Shown: positions 8,587 through 19,248, counted from the first letter of the stretch. The stretch: DNA of 39,032 bases from Lysobacterales bacterium (GCA_019510195.1 JAEKKW010000024.1:1-39032), one strand, 5' to 3'. Notes: generated by a model not told the origin, from the letters alone. A program made the numbers and translations.

Positions 8587-11436
8587 ATGGACCGCACGCG
8601 CTGGCAACGCATTTCCGCCGAACTCGACGCGTTGCTGGAACTCGATTCCGGCGCGCGCACGCAACGGCTTGATGAATTGCACGCGCAGGATGCCGCGTTC
8701 GCCGACGAAATCGAACGCCTGCTCACCCACGAAGATACCCGCGACCATCGCATCGATACCCCCTTGGTGACCGCGCCGCCTGGACCGCGCGAAGGCGAAC
8801 GCATCGGGCCCTATCGCCTGGATGCATTGCTGGGCGAAGGCGGCATGGGCCAGGTCTGGCAGGCCGAACGCGCGGACGGCATGTACGCGCGCCGCGTCGC
8901 ATTGAAACTGCTGCGTCCCGGGCTCGCCGACCCGACCTTGCGCCTGCGCTTCAGCCGCGAACGCGACATCCTCGCGCGACTGGCGCATCCGCACATCGCG
9001 CGCCTGCTCGATGCCGGCATCAGCGAGAACGGCCAGCCCTATCTCGCGCTGGAATTCGTCGAGGGCCACGGCATCCTCGCCTACGCACGCGAGCACGTGC
9101 TCGACACCCGCCAGCGCGTCGCCCTGTTCCGCCAGGTCTGCGACGCCGTCAGCCACGCCCACGCCAACCTGATCGTCCATCGCGACCTCAAGCCGTCCAA
9201 CATTCTCGTCAGCGCGGATGGCGAAGTGCACCTGCTCGATTTCGGCATTGCCAAGCTGCTCGATGATCCGCAGGAACCAATCGAACACACGCGCACCGGC
9301 CTGCGCCCGTTCACCCTGCACTACGCCGCGCCGGAACAGGTGCGCGGCGAACCGGTCAGCACCAAGACCGACGTCTATTCGCTGGGCGTGGTGTTGTACG
9401 AACTGCTGACCGGGCAGAAACCCTACCGCCTCAAGCGCGAGTCGAGCGCGCAATGGGAAGACGCGATCCTCGCCGCCGAACCGCAGCGGCCGTCACTGTC
9501 CGTCGCCCGCGATGATGACGGCGGCGGCTTCGCGCAACGACGCCGCGTGGCGCGCGAACTTTCCGGCGATCTCGACAACATCGTGATCAAGGCGTTGTCG
9601 AAGCTCCCCGAGCAGCGTTATTCCTCGGTGGAAGCACTGTCGAGCGATCTCGAGCGCTTCCTCGACGGGCTGCCGGTGCTCGCACGCGGACAGGGGTTTT
9701 TCTATCGCACCCGCAAGTTCGTGCGTCGCCAGTTGTGGCCGATCCTTGCCGGGCTCGGCATCACCGCGTTGCTGCTGGTGCTGCTCGGCGTCGCCTTGTG
9801 GCAACGCCAGGAAGCAATCCGCGAAGCCGCGCGCGCGCAGGCGCTGCAGGCGTTCACCGTCGGCCTGTTCGGGAATGCCGATGCCGCGCAGAAAGGCAAA
9901 CCGATCGACATGACGACGCTGCTCGATGCCGCCGAAGCGCGCGGCCAGCGCGAACTCGGCCTGCAACCGCGCGCGCACGCCGAACTGCTGGGCGCCATCG
10001 CCGGCTATCGCCTCGCGCTCGGGCAATATCCGCGCGCCGCCGACGTGCTCGAGCGCCAGCGCAAACTGATCGACCAGCTCCCCGATGCACCCGCCAGCCT
10101 GCGCCTGGAATCGGCGAGCCAGCGCGGGCGCGTGCAGCGCCTGCTCGGCGATCCCGACACCTGCCGCCGCACACTGGAGCCGCTGCTCGGACTGGCGTCG
10201 ACGCAACAGACGCAATTGCCGGCGCACGTCGCCGAATTCGATTCGCAACTGGCGCGTTGCCGGCGCGGCATCGGCGATCGCGAGGGCGCGCAACGCCTGT
10301 TCGAGCAATCGCTGGCACTGCGCAAGAGCGCGCTCGGCGATGACATCGGCGTGGTCGAGAACCTGACCGACCTCGCCGCGCTGTCGGTCGACGCCGGCAA
10401 CTATCCCGACGCGCTCTCGCGCTTCCATGGCGCGCTGGCGCAATTGCACAAGATCGCCGGCGACCGGCATCCGCTCGGCATCGACATCCTGCGCAGCATC
10501 GGCACCACGCAGCGCGCGATGGGCGATGTCGATGACGCCGCACGCAGCATGAACCAGGCCCTGGCGTTGTCGGAATCATTGCAAGGCCCCGACCACCCGG
10601 TCACGCTCGCGCTGCGCGATGCCGCGGCGCAATCGGCGGAAGACCTGTCGCGCTGGAACGAAGCACAGGCGCAATGGCAACTGCTCAACGCCAGCGCGCA
10701 GCAGTCCCCGAACCCCTCCGCGGATCTTGCGCGCAGCTGGCTCGGCCTCGGTCGCGACGCATATGAACTCGGCGATCTCGAACGCGCACGCACATCACTG
10801 CAGCGCGCGCTGCGCCTTTCAGCGACCCCGCGCCGTGGCGATTTGCAGTTCACCGCGTTGCTGCTGGAGGCGCGCCTGTACGCGGAACGCGGCAATTTCG
10901 CCAGCGCGCGCCGCCTGATCGATGCAACACGAAAATTGCTCGATGACGGCGCCGTCCGTGGCGATGACGCGAAGTTGTCGCAAGCCGCGACCGCAGCGCA
11001 AGTCGAACTCGCCGCGAACTCGCCGCAGGATGCCGTCTCCCTGCTGCAACCACTGGTCGCGCATTCCAGCCCGAAACCGTCGGAAGCGCAGGCGCTGCTG
11101 ATTTCGGCTCAGGCGCGCGACAGCAAGGACGCCGCCGAACTCGAACGCCTGCGCGACCAGCTCGATGTCGCCGGCAAGGTCGCCGATGCGCCGGCCACGC
11201 GCCTGTTGTCGCTGCGTTTCCGCCTTTATGCCGCCGATGCGCAATGCCGCGGCAATGCCGCGCTTGGCCGCCAGCGTTATGACGCATTGATGCCGGCGAT
11301 CGGCTCGACGCAGCCCGAGGGTGGCGCACTGTCGCGCGAAGCGGTCGCGCTGCACGAGGAATGCGAACATCGCCAGCTGCCACCGGCAGCGCCGCGCAGG
11401 GCTCAGTCGTCGCGCGCGAACGGCAGCGGGCACTGA
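8587..11436 (+). CDS. Transmembrane Ser/Thr protein kinase with TPR-like C-terminal half
   Basis: A 949-residue Hanks-type kinase. An N-terminal segment of about 70 residues precedes the kinase domain: Gly loop GEGGMG (83-88), Lys107 in [12 protein letters not shown] (198-205), DFG (218-220) and APE (248-250). All catalytic residues are present. A single transmembrane helix lies at about 384-405 ([23 protein letters not shown]). The remaining 540 residues are helical and resemble tetratricopeptide repeats, probably periplasmic. It follows the sigma factor by 4 bases, so the two are co-expressed. A role in phosphorylating that sigma factor is inference from characterised pairs. Its 3' end overlaps the convergent tdk gene by 34 bases. 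Confidence 0.93.
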   Translation: MDRTRWQRISAELDALLELDSGARTQRLDELHAQDAAFADEIERLLTHEDTRDHRIDTPLVTAPPGPREGERIGPYRLDALLGEGGMGQVWQAERADGMYARRVALKLLRPGLADPTLRLRFSRERDILARLAHPHIARLLDAGISENGQPYLALEFVEGHGILAYAREHVLDTRQRVALFRQVCDAVSHAHANLIVHRDLKPSNILVSADGEVHLLDFGIAKLLDDPQEPIEHTRTGLRPFTLHYAAPEQVRGEPVSTKTDVYSLGVVLYELLTGQKPYRLKRESSAQWEDAILAAEPQRPSLSVARDDDGGGFAQRRRVARELSGDLDNIVIKALSKLPEQRYSSVEALSSDLERFLDGLPVLARGQGFFYRTRKFVRRQLWPILAGLGITALLLVLLGVALWQRQEAIREAARAQALQAFTVGLFGNADAAQKGKPIDMTTLLDAAEARGQRELGLQPRAHAELLGAIAGYRLALGQYPRAADVLERQRKLIDQLPDAPASLRLESASQRGRVQRLLGDPDTCRRTLEPLLGLASTQQTQLPAHVAEFDSQLARCRRGIGDREGAQRLFEQSLALRKSALGDDIGVVENLTDLAALSVDAGNYPDALSRFHGALAQLHKIAGDRHPLGIDILRSIGTTQRAMGDVDDAARSMNQALALSESLQGPDHPVTLALRDAAAQSAEDLSRWNEAQAQWQLLNASAQQSPNPSADLARSWLGLGRDAYELGDLERARTSLQRALRLSATPRRGDLQFTALLLEARLYAERGNFASARRLIDATRKLLDDGAVRGDDAKLSQAATAAQVELAANSPQDAVSLLQPLVAHSSPKPSEAQALLISAQARDSKDAAELERLRDQLDVAGKVADAPATRLLSLRFRLYAADAQCRGNAALGRQRYDALMPAIGSTQPEGGALSREAVALHEECEHRQLPPAAPRRAQSSRANGSGH

Positions 11437-12035
11437 GCGGGATCGATCCGTCCTTCGCCGCGCATTTTTTTTTTTAATGATGCGCGAATCACCGAGAGGT
11501 AACGCTCGTTGCCGCCGATTTCCACCTGCGGGCCGTCCTGCACGGCGCGGCCAGCGGCGTCCACGCGCACCGTCATCGTCGCCTTGGCGCCGCTGTGGCA
11601 GATCGTCTTGATCTCCTGCATTTCGTCGGCCCAGGCGAGCAAGGCCGCGCTGCCCTCGAACAATTCGCCGCGGAAATCGGTGCGCAGGCCGTAGCACAGC
11701 ACCGGCACCCGCAATGTATCGACGACATCGCTCAACTGCCATGCCTGCGCGCGCGTCAGGAACTGCGCTTCGTCCACCAGCACGCAGTTGAGCTTGCCAT
11801 GCGCCGCGATGTCCTCGCGCACGTGGCGCAGCAGGTCGTCGTCGCGACCGAACGGGATCGCAGTGTCGCTCAGGCCGATCCGCGATGACACCACGCCGCG
11901 TCCGGCGCGATCGTCCAGCGCGGGCGTGAGGATCATCACCCGCATGCCGCGTTCGCGATAATTGTGCGCGGACTGCAGCAGCGTGGTGGTCTTGCCCGCG
12001 TTCATCGCGGAATAGTAGAAGTACATCTTGGCCAT
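11403..12035 (-). CDS. tdk: Thymidine kinase (type II)
   Basis: A 210-residue enzyme starting [20 protein letters not shown], with P-loop NAGKTTT, catalytic Glu in VDEAQF (88-92), and the substrate lasso region near [10 protein letters not shown]. It phosphorylates thymidine to dTMP for nucleotide salvage. The ATG at 12035 was chosen by homology; another in-frame ATG lies 9 bases upstream. Near the C-terminus an A11 run encodes LKKKM, after which RGEGRIDP continues as in Xanthomonadales relatives, so the present frame looks correct. The last 34 bases overlap the kinase gene on the other strand. Divergent from rep, with about 80 bases between. Confidence 0.95.
   Translation of the reverse strand: MAKMYFYYSAMNAGKTTTLLQSAHNYRERGMRVMILTPALDDRAGRGVVSSRIGLSDTAIPFGRDDDLLRHVREDIAAHGKLNCVLVDEAQFLTRAQAWQLSDVVDTLRVPVLCYGLRTDFRGELFEGSAALLAWADEMQEIKTICHSGAKATMTVRVDAAGRAVQDGPQVEIGGNERYLSVIRASLKKKMRGEGRIDPAQCPLPFARDD
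11465..11475. repeat. Homopolymer run of 11 T (A11 on the tdk coding strand)
   Basis: Eleven consecutive T on the + strand in very GC-rich DNA, within the 3' part of tdk. It is a likely site of replication or transcription slippage, or of sequencing error. Confidence 0.95.
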
Positions 12036-12117
12036 TGCCGCCATGATACCGGCGCTGCGCGCTTCGATCAGGCCGGCTTCAATGAGACAATGCCCGGCCG
12101 TCATTCGCGTCCACCCC

Positions 12118-14021
12118 ATGCAAGGTCTCAACCCGCCGCAACGCCAGGCCGTCCTCCACAGCGAGGGCCCATTGCTGGTGCTGGCCGGCGCGGGCAGCGG
12201 CAAGACCCGGGTGATCGTCGAGAAGATCGCGCATCTGGTCGACAACGGGCGCTATCCGGCGCGGCGCATCGCCGCCATCACCTTCACCAACAAGTCCGCG
12301 CGCGAAATGCGCGAGCGCGTGGCGAAGCGTTTGAAGGGCGATCGCGGCGAAGGCCTGACCATCTGCACCTTCCACGCCCTCGGGCTGCGCATCCTGCAGG
12401 TCGAGCACGCGCGCGTCGGCTTGAAGCGCGGGTTTTCGGTGTTCGATGCCGACGATGCCAGCGCCCAGGTCAAGGACCTGATGGCCGGCGCCAAGCCTGA
12501 TGCAGTGCAGGCGATGCAATCGCTGATCTCGCGCGCCAAGAACGCCGGGCTGTCGCCCGAACAGGCGCTGGAATCGGCGCGCAGCACCCGCGAACGCGAA
12601 GCCGCGGCGCTCTATGCGCGCTACCAGGCGCGCCTGGCCTCGTTCAATGCGGTGGATTTCGACGATCTCATCCGCATGCCCGTGCAGCTGCTGGAAACCG
12701 ACGACGACGCGCGCATGGGCTGGCGCGAACGCATCGGCTACCTGCTGGTGGACGAATGCCAGGACAGCAACGACGCGCAATATCGCCTGCTGAAGGCGAT
12801 CGCCGGTGACGCCGGGCAATTCACCTGCGTGGGCGACGACGACCAGAGCATCTACGCCTGGCGCGGCGCCAATCCCGAGAACCTCGACCTGATGGGCCGC
12901 GACTACCCTGCGCTGGAAATCATCAAGCTCGAACAGAACTACCGTTGCAGCAACCGCGTGTTGCGCGCCGCCAACACCCTGATCGCCAACAATCCGCACG
13001 CGCACCTGAAGACGCTGTGGAGCGATTCCGCCGACGGCGAGCGCATCCGCGTGTGGGAATGCCGCGACTCCGGCCACGAAGCGGAAAAGGTCGCCGCCGA
13101 AATCAAGTTCACCGCGCAGAAGCACGGCGCGCCGTGGAGCGATTTCTGCATCCTGTTCCGCGGCAACCACCAATCGCGCGCGCTGGAAAAGGCCATGCAG
13201 CTGCTGCGCGTTCCCTATCACCTCAGCGGCGGCACCGCCTTCCTCGAACGCGCGGAAGTGAAGGACGCGCTGTCGTGGCTGCGCGTGCTGGTGAATCCGG
13301 AAGACGACAGCGCCTAATCCCGCTGGCGCGCGCAGCCGATTCCACTGCCATCCTCCAGCAGTTGCCGGCGCGGGCATCCTCGTCGCTGCACGGATTCATC
13401 GAGATCATCCACCGCCTGCGCGCGGAAGCGGCGGCGTTGTCGCCGGCCGACCTCGTGCGCAGCCTCAACGAGAAATCCGGCCTGCTCGCTGCGCTCAAGG
13501 CGCAGTGCCGCACCGAGCAACTGTTCGCGATCCGCCGCGGCAATCTCGACGAACTCGCGGAATGGTTCGAGGGCGCGAAAGGGAGCGGCCTCGCCGATCT
13601 TGGCGCACAACTCGCGCTGATCAGCCGCAACGATCGCGACGACGGCGGCAACCAGGTGCGGCTGATGTCGCTGCACGCGGCCAAGGGCCTCGAATTCCGC
13701 TACGTCTTCATCGTCGGCATGGAAGACGGCACCCTGCCGCACGAAGCCAGCATCGACGAAGGCCGGCTGGAAGAGGAGCGGCGCCTGCTCTACGTCGGCA
13801 TCACCCGCGCCAAGGAACAGCTATGGCTGTCGCATGCGCGCGAGGCGAACAAATGGGGCAAGCGCGTCACGCTGGCGCCGTCGCGCTTCATCGACGAATT
13901 GCCGGCGGCGGAATTGCAGCGCGATGGCGCCGATCCGCAGGCCGATGCCGAACGCAAGCAGGAGCGTGCCCGCAGCGCCATGGCCGATCTTCGTGCGATG
14001 CTCAGCGGAGAATCGGGGTAG
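12118..14021 (+). pseudogene. rep: Rep-type DNA helicase, broken by an internal deletion/frameshift
   Basis: The first part (12118-13317, 399 residues) starts [13 protein letters not shown] and carries the Walker A GAGSGKT (24-30), VDECQDSN, DDQSIYAWRGA and EQNYRCSNRVL. It then stops directly after VNPEDDSA. The rest continues in frame +3 from about 13318: LIPLARAADS, LMSLHAAKGLEF (motif V) and EERRLLYVGITRAKEQLW (motif VI), to TAG at 14021. In Rep proteins the two sides are joined by roughly 27-30 residues (FLR...), so about 80-90 bases, not a multiple of three, are missing at 13315-13318. As read, no single protein has all helicase motifs. It could be true decay or an assembly error; both halves are otherwise well preserved. 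Confidence 0.88.
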
Positions 14022-14023
14022 AG

Positions 14024-14926
14024 ATGACACGAACCGGGATCGCACGAATTGCCCTGTGCAGCGCGCTGCTGCTGACCTCCTGCCAGCGCACGCCTGCGAA
14101 TGCGCCCGGCCCGAACGCGGCATGCCTGCAGGCAACGACGCCGGAAGCCGCGGTGACGCTGGTGGTCGACGCCCTGCGCAACGACGCCCTGGAGACGATC
14201 CCCTGTCGCGCGCTGCCCCCCGCACTGCAGGACAAACTGGAACAGGCCTGGCGCGAGGACCGTTCGCGCTGGCCGATCGCGGAACTGCCGCTGTCGTCGA
14301 AACTGCCGGCGGTGCTCGCCGCGCTCAACGGTCCCGCGGCGGAAACGAAATTGCGCCTTGCATTCGACCACCAGTTCGCCGGCCAGACCGCGGAACTGCA
14401 AAGCGCCGCGCGCGGGCTCGGCCTGTTCGCGGTGCGCTACATCCAGAAGGAAAGCAGCTACCAGCCGGACCAGCGCGCGCATTACGCCAACCTGATCGTG
14501 GCGCTCAGCGACTGGAGCAGCCATGCGCCACTGGGCGACCGCGCGCTCGGGCACCAGGCCGTCAGCCTGCTGGCCGCGGGCGCCAAGGCGTCCGCGATCC
14601 ATGACGATGCCGGCCTGCGCGCCGCCGGCATGCGCGGTTCGCTGCACGGGCTGACGCCGCTGTATCACAGCGCAAAGCAGGCCCTGGCGCTCTACGGACT
14701 GTCGCTGGATGAAGTGCTGTCCAGCGTGCAGGTCAGCCCAAAGGACCAGGACGGCGACCACGCCCGCGTGCATGTCCATTACGCGGTGCACGGCGAGCCG
14801 GTCGACAGCGACATCGCCGTCGAACGCCGCGACGGCCATTGGTATCCGAGCGGGATGCTGGCGGATGCGGAGCAGGCGCTGGCCGCACCGGTCGCTCCAG
14901 CCGCCCCGCCGACCCCGGGCCGCTAG
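14024..14926 (+). CDS. Predicted lipoprotein of unknown function
   Basis: A 300-residue protein with a lipoprotein signal: MTRTGIARIALCSALLLTSC, lipobox LTSC with Cys20. The body is helical with no domain I recognise; the C-terminal part (about residues 215-280) looks like a beta-rich segment (ARVHVHYAVHGEPVDSDIAVERRDGHWY), and the tail is Ala/Pro-rich. The start is 2 bases after the rep stop and the end is 9 bases before plsB, so it sits in a probable rep-lipoprotein-plsB transcription unit. It is likely anchored in the outer or inner membrane. No function is claimed. Confidence 0.85.
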   Translation: MTRTGIARIALCSALLLTSCQRTPANAPGPNAACLQATTPEAAVTLVVDALRNDALETIPCRALPPALQDKLEQAWREDRSRWPIAELPLSSKLPAVLAALNGPAAETKLRLAFDHQFAGQTAELQSAARGLGLFAVRYIQKESSYQPDQRAHYANLIVALSDWSSHAPLGDRALGHQAVSLLAAGAKASAIHDDAGLRAAGMRGSLHGLTPLYHSAKQALALYGLSLDEVLSSVQVSPKDQDGDHARVHVHYAVHGEPVDSDIAVERRDGHWYPSGMLADAEQALAAPVAPAAPPTPGR

Positions 14927-14935
14927 AATGCCCCG

Positions 14936-17569
14936 ATGCCGGATCAGAATTCCCTCCCGTTCCCGGACTCCACGCCCAGCCCGCCGCCCGCCGCTCCCGC
15001 GGATCCGGGCCCGCAGCCGCCCGTCGAGCCCAGCCCCCGCCGCCCCCGCGAAACCGCCGGCAAGCGGCCACTGTGGGCACGCCTGCTGGGCGGGATCCTC
15101 AATCCCTGGTTGCAACTGCGCCTGGAACCGCCGGAGGCGGCCGAGCATCTCGAAGGCCATGCCATCTGCTACGTCCTCGAGGATTACGGCCTCACCAATG
15201 CGCTGATCCTCGAACGCGCCTGCCGCGAGGCCGGCCTGCCTTCGCCGATGCAGCCGCTGGCCGGCGACCCGCTTGGCCGCAAGCGCGCCTATGTCGCGCT
15301 GTCGCGCCGCCACGCCACCACGCTCAAGCAGCTCGGGCTTGGCCATGGCCCCGAACAGCGCACGCACTCCGGTTCACTGGCGCGCCTGTTGCAGGCGCAT
15401 CGCGACAACGAATGGCTGGACGTGCAACTGGTGCCGGTCTCGATCTTCATCGGCCGCGCGCCGGACAAGCAGAGCGGCTGGTTCTCGGTGCTGTTCTCGG
15501 AAAACTGGGCGCTCGTCGGCCGCTTCCGCCGCCTGCTGTCGGTCCTGCTCAACGGCCGCGACACCGTGGTGCGCTTCGCCCCGCCGATCTCCCTGCGCGA
15601 CATCGTCGACGAGGGCCTGCCGCCGGAACGCACGGTGCGCAAGCTGTCGCGCGTGCTGCGCACGCATTTCCATCGCATCCGCGCCGCGGTGATCGGACCG
15701 GATCTTTCCACCCGCCGATTGCTGATCGACAAGGTGCTGGCCGCGCCGGAAGTGCAGGCCGCGATCGCCGATACCGCGCGTCGCGACGGCAGCAGCAGCG
15801 GTGACGCCTGGAAGAAGGCGCATGCCTTCGCCTGGGAACTCGCCGCCGACTATTCGCATCCGGTGGTGCGTTCGGCCAGCTTCCTGCTGCAGCCGATCTG
15901 GAACCGCATCTATCGCGGCATCCTCGTCCACCACCTCGACGCCTTCAAGGCCGTCGCGCCCGGCAATGAAGTGATCTACGTGCCGAGCCATCGCAGCCAC
16001 ATGGATTACCTGCTGCTGAGCTATCTGCTCTATACCGAGGGCGTGGTGCCGCCGCACATCGTCGCTGGCATCAACCTCAACATGCCGGTGATCGGCACCC
16101 TGCTGCGCAAGGGCGGCGCCTTCTTCATCCGTCGCAGCATCCGCGGCAGCGCGCTGTATTCGGTGGTGCTGAGCGAATACGTGGCGCAGCTGGTCGCCGG
16201 CGGCTATTCGATCGAATACTTCATCGAAGGCGGGCGTTCGCGCACCGGTCGCTTGCTGCAACCCAAGGGCGGCATGATCTCGATGACGCTGCGCGCCTAC
16301 CTGCGCCAGCCGGCGCGCCCGGTGCTGTTCCAGCCGATCTACATCGGCTACGAGAAGTTGATGGAAGGCAACAGCTACATCGACGAACTTTCGGGCAAGG
16401 CCAAGCAGAAGGAATCGATCTGGCACCTGCTGATGGGCATTCCCAAGGTGCTGCGCTCCAATTACGGGCAGGTCGTCGTGAACTATGGCGAGCCGATCCG
16501 CCTCGACGAGATGCTCGCCGAGCACGCCCACGACTGGGACGGCAAGCCGCTGGGCGAGGACGATCGCCCGCAATGGCTGTCGGATACCGTCGATGCGCTG
16601 GCGACGCGCATCCAGGTCAACGTCAACCGCGCCGCCGACGTCAATCCGATCAACCTGCTGGCGATGGCGCTGCTGTCGACGCCCAAGCATTCGATGAGCG
16701 AGTCCGACCTCATCGACCAGATCGCGCTGTCGCAGACGCTGCTGAAGGAACTGCCGTATTCCGATCTCGTGACGGTGACGCCGCATACGCCCGAGCAGAT
16801 CATCGCGCATGGCGAGGAGATCAACGTACTCGAGCGCATCCGCCATCCGCTCGGCGACGTGCTCAAGGTCGAGGACGCCGACAAGGCCATTTTGCTCACC
16901 TATTTCCGCAACAACGTGCTGCACCTGTTCACCGCACTGGCCTGGGTCGCGACCTGCTTCCAGCAGAATCGCCGCCTTGCCCGCACCACCGTGGTCAACC
17001 TCGGCCGCCGCGTCTATCCCTTCCTGCAGGCGGAACTGTTCCTGCCGTGGAATGAAGACCAGTTCGCGGAACGCCTGGATCGCACCATCGATCTTTTCGT
17101 GCGCGAGGGCTTGCTGGCGGAAACCCAGGAAAACGACGCCAGCGTGCTCACCCGCGGCCTCGGCGAAACCGACGAGGTGTTCCGCCTGCGGGCGCTCGGC
17201 CATCCGCTGCGCCAAGCGTTCGAGCGCTATTACATCGCCATCTCGGTGCTGGCCAAGAACGGCCCGGGCATGCTCTCGGCCGGCGAACTGGAAAGCCTGT
17301 GCCATCTCGCCGCGCAGCGCCTGTCGTTGCTGTATGCACCGGCGGCGCCGGAGTTCTTCGACAAATCGCTGTTCCGCGGCTTCATCCAGAAACTGCGCGC
17401 CCTGCGCCTGGTCTGGGCCGACGGCAACGGCAAACTGGAATTCGACGAACGCCTCGATGCCTGGGCGCGCGACGCCAAGACCATCCTCGGCCGCGAACTC
17501 CGCCATACCATCGAACGCATCAGCCCCGACGCGGTGGAAACGGCCAAACCGACGGCGGCAAGCGAGTAA
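14936..17569 (+). CDS. plsB: Glycerol-3-phosphate 1-O-acyltransferase
   Basis: An 877-residue PlsB. The four acyltransferase motifs are present: HRSHMDYL (from residue 352), GAFFIRRS, FIEGGRSRTG and PIYIGYE. It transfers an acyl chain from acyl-ACP or acyl-CoA to sn-glycerol-3-phosphate at the inner membrane, the first step of phospholipid synthesis. The protein is longer than the 807-residue E. coli enzyme, in part because residues about 7-40 form a Pro-rich extension (SPPPAAPADPGPQPP). ATG at 14936 is the first in-frame Met after the lipoprotein stop. Downstream, 17570-17850 holds no gene. Confidence 0.97.
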   Translation: MPDQNSLPFPDSTPSPPPAAPADPGPQPPVEPSPRRPRETAGKRPLWARLLGGILNPWLQLRLEPPEAAEHLEGHAICYVLEDYGLTNALILERACREAGLPSPMQPLAGDPLGRKRAYVALSRRHATTLKQLGLGHGPEQRTHSGSLARLLQAHRDNEWLDVQLVPVSIFIGRAPDKQSGWFSVLFSENWALVGRFRRLLSVLLNGRDTVVRFAPPISLRDIVDEGLPPERTVRKLSRVLRTHFHRIRAAVIGPDLSTRRLLIDKVLAAPEVQAAIADTARRDGSSSGDAWKKAHAFAWELAADYSHPVVRSASFLLQPIWNRIYRGILVHHLDAFKAVAPGNEVIYVPSHRSHMDYLLLSYLLYTEGVVPPHIVAGINLNMPVIGTLLRKGGAFFIRRSIRGSALYSVVLSEYVAQLVAGGYSIEYFIEGGRSRTGRLLQPKGGMISMTLRAYLRQPARPVLFQPIYIGYEKLMEGNSYIDELSGKAKQKESIWHLLMGIPKVLRSNYGQVVVNYGEPIRLDEMLAEHAHDWDGKPLGEDDRPQWLSDTVDALATRIQVNVNRAADVNPINLLAMALLSTPKHSMSESDLIDQIALSQTLLKELPYSDLVTVTPHTPEQIIAHGEEINVLERIRHPLGDVLKVEDADKAILLTYFRNNVLHLFTALAWVATCFQQNRRLARTTVVNLGRRVYPFLQAELFLPWNEDQFAERLDRTIDLFVREGLLAETQENDASVLTRGLGETDEVFRLRALGHPLRQAFERYYIAISVLAKNGPGMLSAGELESLCHLAAQRLSLLYAPAAPEFFDKSLFRGFIQKLRALRLVWADGNGKLEFDERLDAWARDAKTILGRELRHTIERISPDAVETAKPTAASE

Positions 17570-17850
17570 CCGCGGCGTCTGCAATTTTGCAGGTGCCGGC
17601 ACGAAACCGGATCAAGAAAACAAGACGACGCCGGCGCAGACCCCTCCCTTGGTCCCCGCGCGGCGTCTAGCGAATCCGGCGCGGCGAACCTTTGCCAAGC
17701 GCATCGCCGCCCTCCCTGGTCGACGTTTAGCAGCCCCCTGTCCCTTTGAGCCTCCGGATCGCACCACACACGATCGCATTTCGTGGCAGCATAGGCGACT
17801 CGGGAACACCAGTTGACACGGACTTCAACACTCAAGTAGGGACACACACA

Positions 17851-18960
17851 GTGATTACTGCACTGGATTGCCTTTATGGCAGCCTGCTGGAAGCGGGCCT
17901 GTTCGATTCCTTCCTCAAGCAATTCGCCGAAATCGCGGGCGCCGATTCCGTGGCGATGTTCGATTTCGACCTGTCGCGCGCGGATGCCATGCGCTTCACC
18001 AGCACGGCCGCAAACGAGGAGAGCAACGCGCGCTTCATCGCGACGTTCCCCTCGATCGATGACAGGCTGTGGTGGCAACGCAGCGAACGCGACATGGTGC
18101 CGGGCGCGGTGATCAACGGCATCGATTACGCCAGCGCAAGCGAGATCAAGGCGACGCGCTATTACCGCGATCTGCTGCAACCACTGGACATCCTCCATTC
18201 CGCGGCGGTATGCGCGGTGATGCGCCCGGACGCGCAATGCTTCCTGACCGTCAATCGCAGCGAACAGCGCGGCGCCTTCGGCCACGACAGCATCGCCGTG
18301 CTGCGCGCATTCGCGCCGCACTGGGTGCGCTACAAGCAGCTGGAGCAGCGCATCGCCACCAGCCAGCGCGACCTCCATGGCCACCGTGGCCTGGCGGTGT
18401 TCGAACTTGGCCCGGCCTTCGACGTGCGCCGGATGAACGGACCTGCGGAACGCTGCATCAGCGCAGGCTGGCTGCAACGCGGGCCCGACGGTGCACTGCG
18501 GATGCACGACGCCCGCAGCCAATCACTGTGGGCCACATGCCAACGCCAGGCTGCAACGACATCAGCGGCCACATCCATTCCCGTTTATGGCCATCACGCC
18601 GAAGTCGTGGCTTATGCCGCCCTGCAACCCGTGAGTGATGGCAACATCGCGCCACGCCGTCTGCTGTTCGTGCGACCACTGCAACCGATCGGCGACCATA
18701 TCGATCTCACCGCGACCCTGCGCGCATCCTGCGGACTGACCACTTCCGAAGCGGCCTTCGCCGTCGCCCTCAGGCGCAGCGAAACACTGGCGGATGCCGC
18801 GCAATCGCTGGGCATCACCGTCGGTACCGCACGCCAGCGCCTGCAGGAAATCTTCGAGAAGATGGACCTCCATCGCCAGGCCGAACTGTTCCAGGCGCTC
18901 GATGCCCTCGCCGAACTCAACGACCACCTCTACCACCGGACGGAACCGCAGCAGGCGTGA
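17851..18960 (+). CDS. LuxR-family helix-turn-helix regulator
   Basis: A 369-residue protein from a GTG start (GTAGGG about 10 bases upstream). An in-frame TTG at 17746 would add 35 poorly conserved-looking residues and was not preferred. The C-terminus is a LuxR/GerE-type helix-turn-helix: CGLTTSEAAFAVALRRSE, then LADAAQSLGITVGTARQRLQEIFEKMDLHRQAELFQ in overlapping helices. The first two-thirds show no domain I can name; related proteins have a sensory domain there. TTGACA at 17813-17818 could be a -35 element but I see no convincing -10. Convergent with the DUF465 gene, 13 bases away. The ligand and targets are unknown. Confidence 0.82.
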   Translation: MITALDCLYGSLLEAGLFDSFLKQFAEIAGADSVAMFDFDLSRADAMRFTSTAANEESNARFIATFPSIDDRLWWQRSERDMVPGAVINGIDYASASEIKATRYYRDLLQPLDILHSAAVCAVMRPDAQCFLTVNRSEQRGAFGHDSIAVLRAFAPHWVRYKQLEQRIATSQRDLHGHRGLAVFELGPAFDVRRMNGPAERCISAGWLQRGPDGALRMHDARSQSLWATCQRQAATTSAATSIPVYGHHAEVVAYAALQPVSDGNIAPRRLLFVRPLQPIGDHIDLTATLRASCGLTTSEAAFAVALRRSETLADAAQSLGITVGTARQRLQEIFEKMDLHRQAELFQALDALAELNDHLYHRTEPQQA

Positions 18961-18973
18961 GGGCCTGTCAGGG

Positions 18974-19177
18974 CTAGGCCGGGGAATCGGGGATCAGCAT
19001 CGATTCCAGCTTGGCGATCCAGTCCTTGAGCATCAGCTTGCGCTTCTTGAACCGGCGCAGGGCCAGGTCATCCACTTCCGCCGCCGCCTGCATCCGGCCA
19101 ATCGCGAGGTCGAGGTCGCGGTGTTCGATCCGCAATTCGGCCAGGCGGTGGGCGATGTCGGCGCTGTCGTTGTGCAT
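18974..19177 (-). CDS. Small DUF465 (YdcH-like) coiled-coil protein
   Basis: A 67-residue protein from ATG at 19177. It is made of helical heptads (RLAELRIEHRDLDLAIGRM) and the signature DDLALRRFKKRKLMLKD followed by WIAKLE, typical of DUF465/YdcH. The family has no established function. It ends with TAG 13 bases from the convergent LuxR-type gene and is divergent from cfa, whose start is 71 bases away. Confidence 0.85.
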   Translation of the reverse strand: MHNDSADIAHRLAELRIEHRDLDLAIGRMQAAAEVDDLALRRFKKRKLMLKDWIAKLESMLIPDSPA

Positions 19178-19248
19178 GGCCGGAGGATACCGTGCCTTAA
19201 CGCCCGGCATGCCAGCCTGCGGCATCGGTCGAACACCGATGTCCCTGC

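Noticed and set aside
17579-17592. Small hairpin CTGCAATTTTGCAG after plsB
   Set aside because: Only six base pairs with a two-base loop and no T-run; too weak for a terminator.
15374-17602. Open frame of 742 codons antisense to plsB
   Set aside because: It mirrors PlsB codons and has no recognisable domain.
17813-17841. TTGACA as a promoter for the LuxR-type gene
   Set aside because: No acceptable -10 element at 16-18 bases, so only the hexamer is noted.
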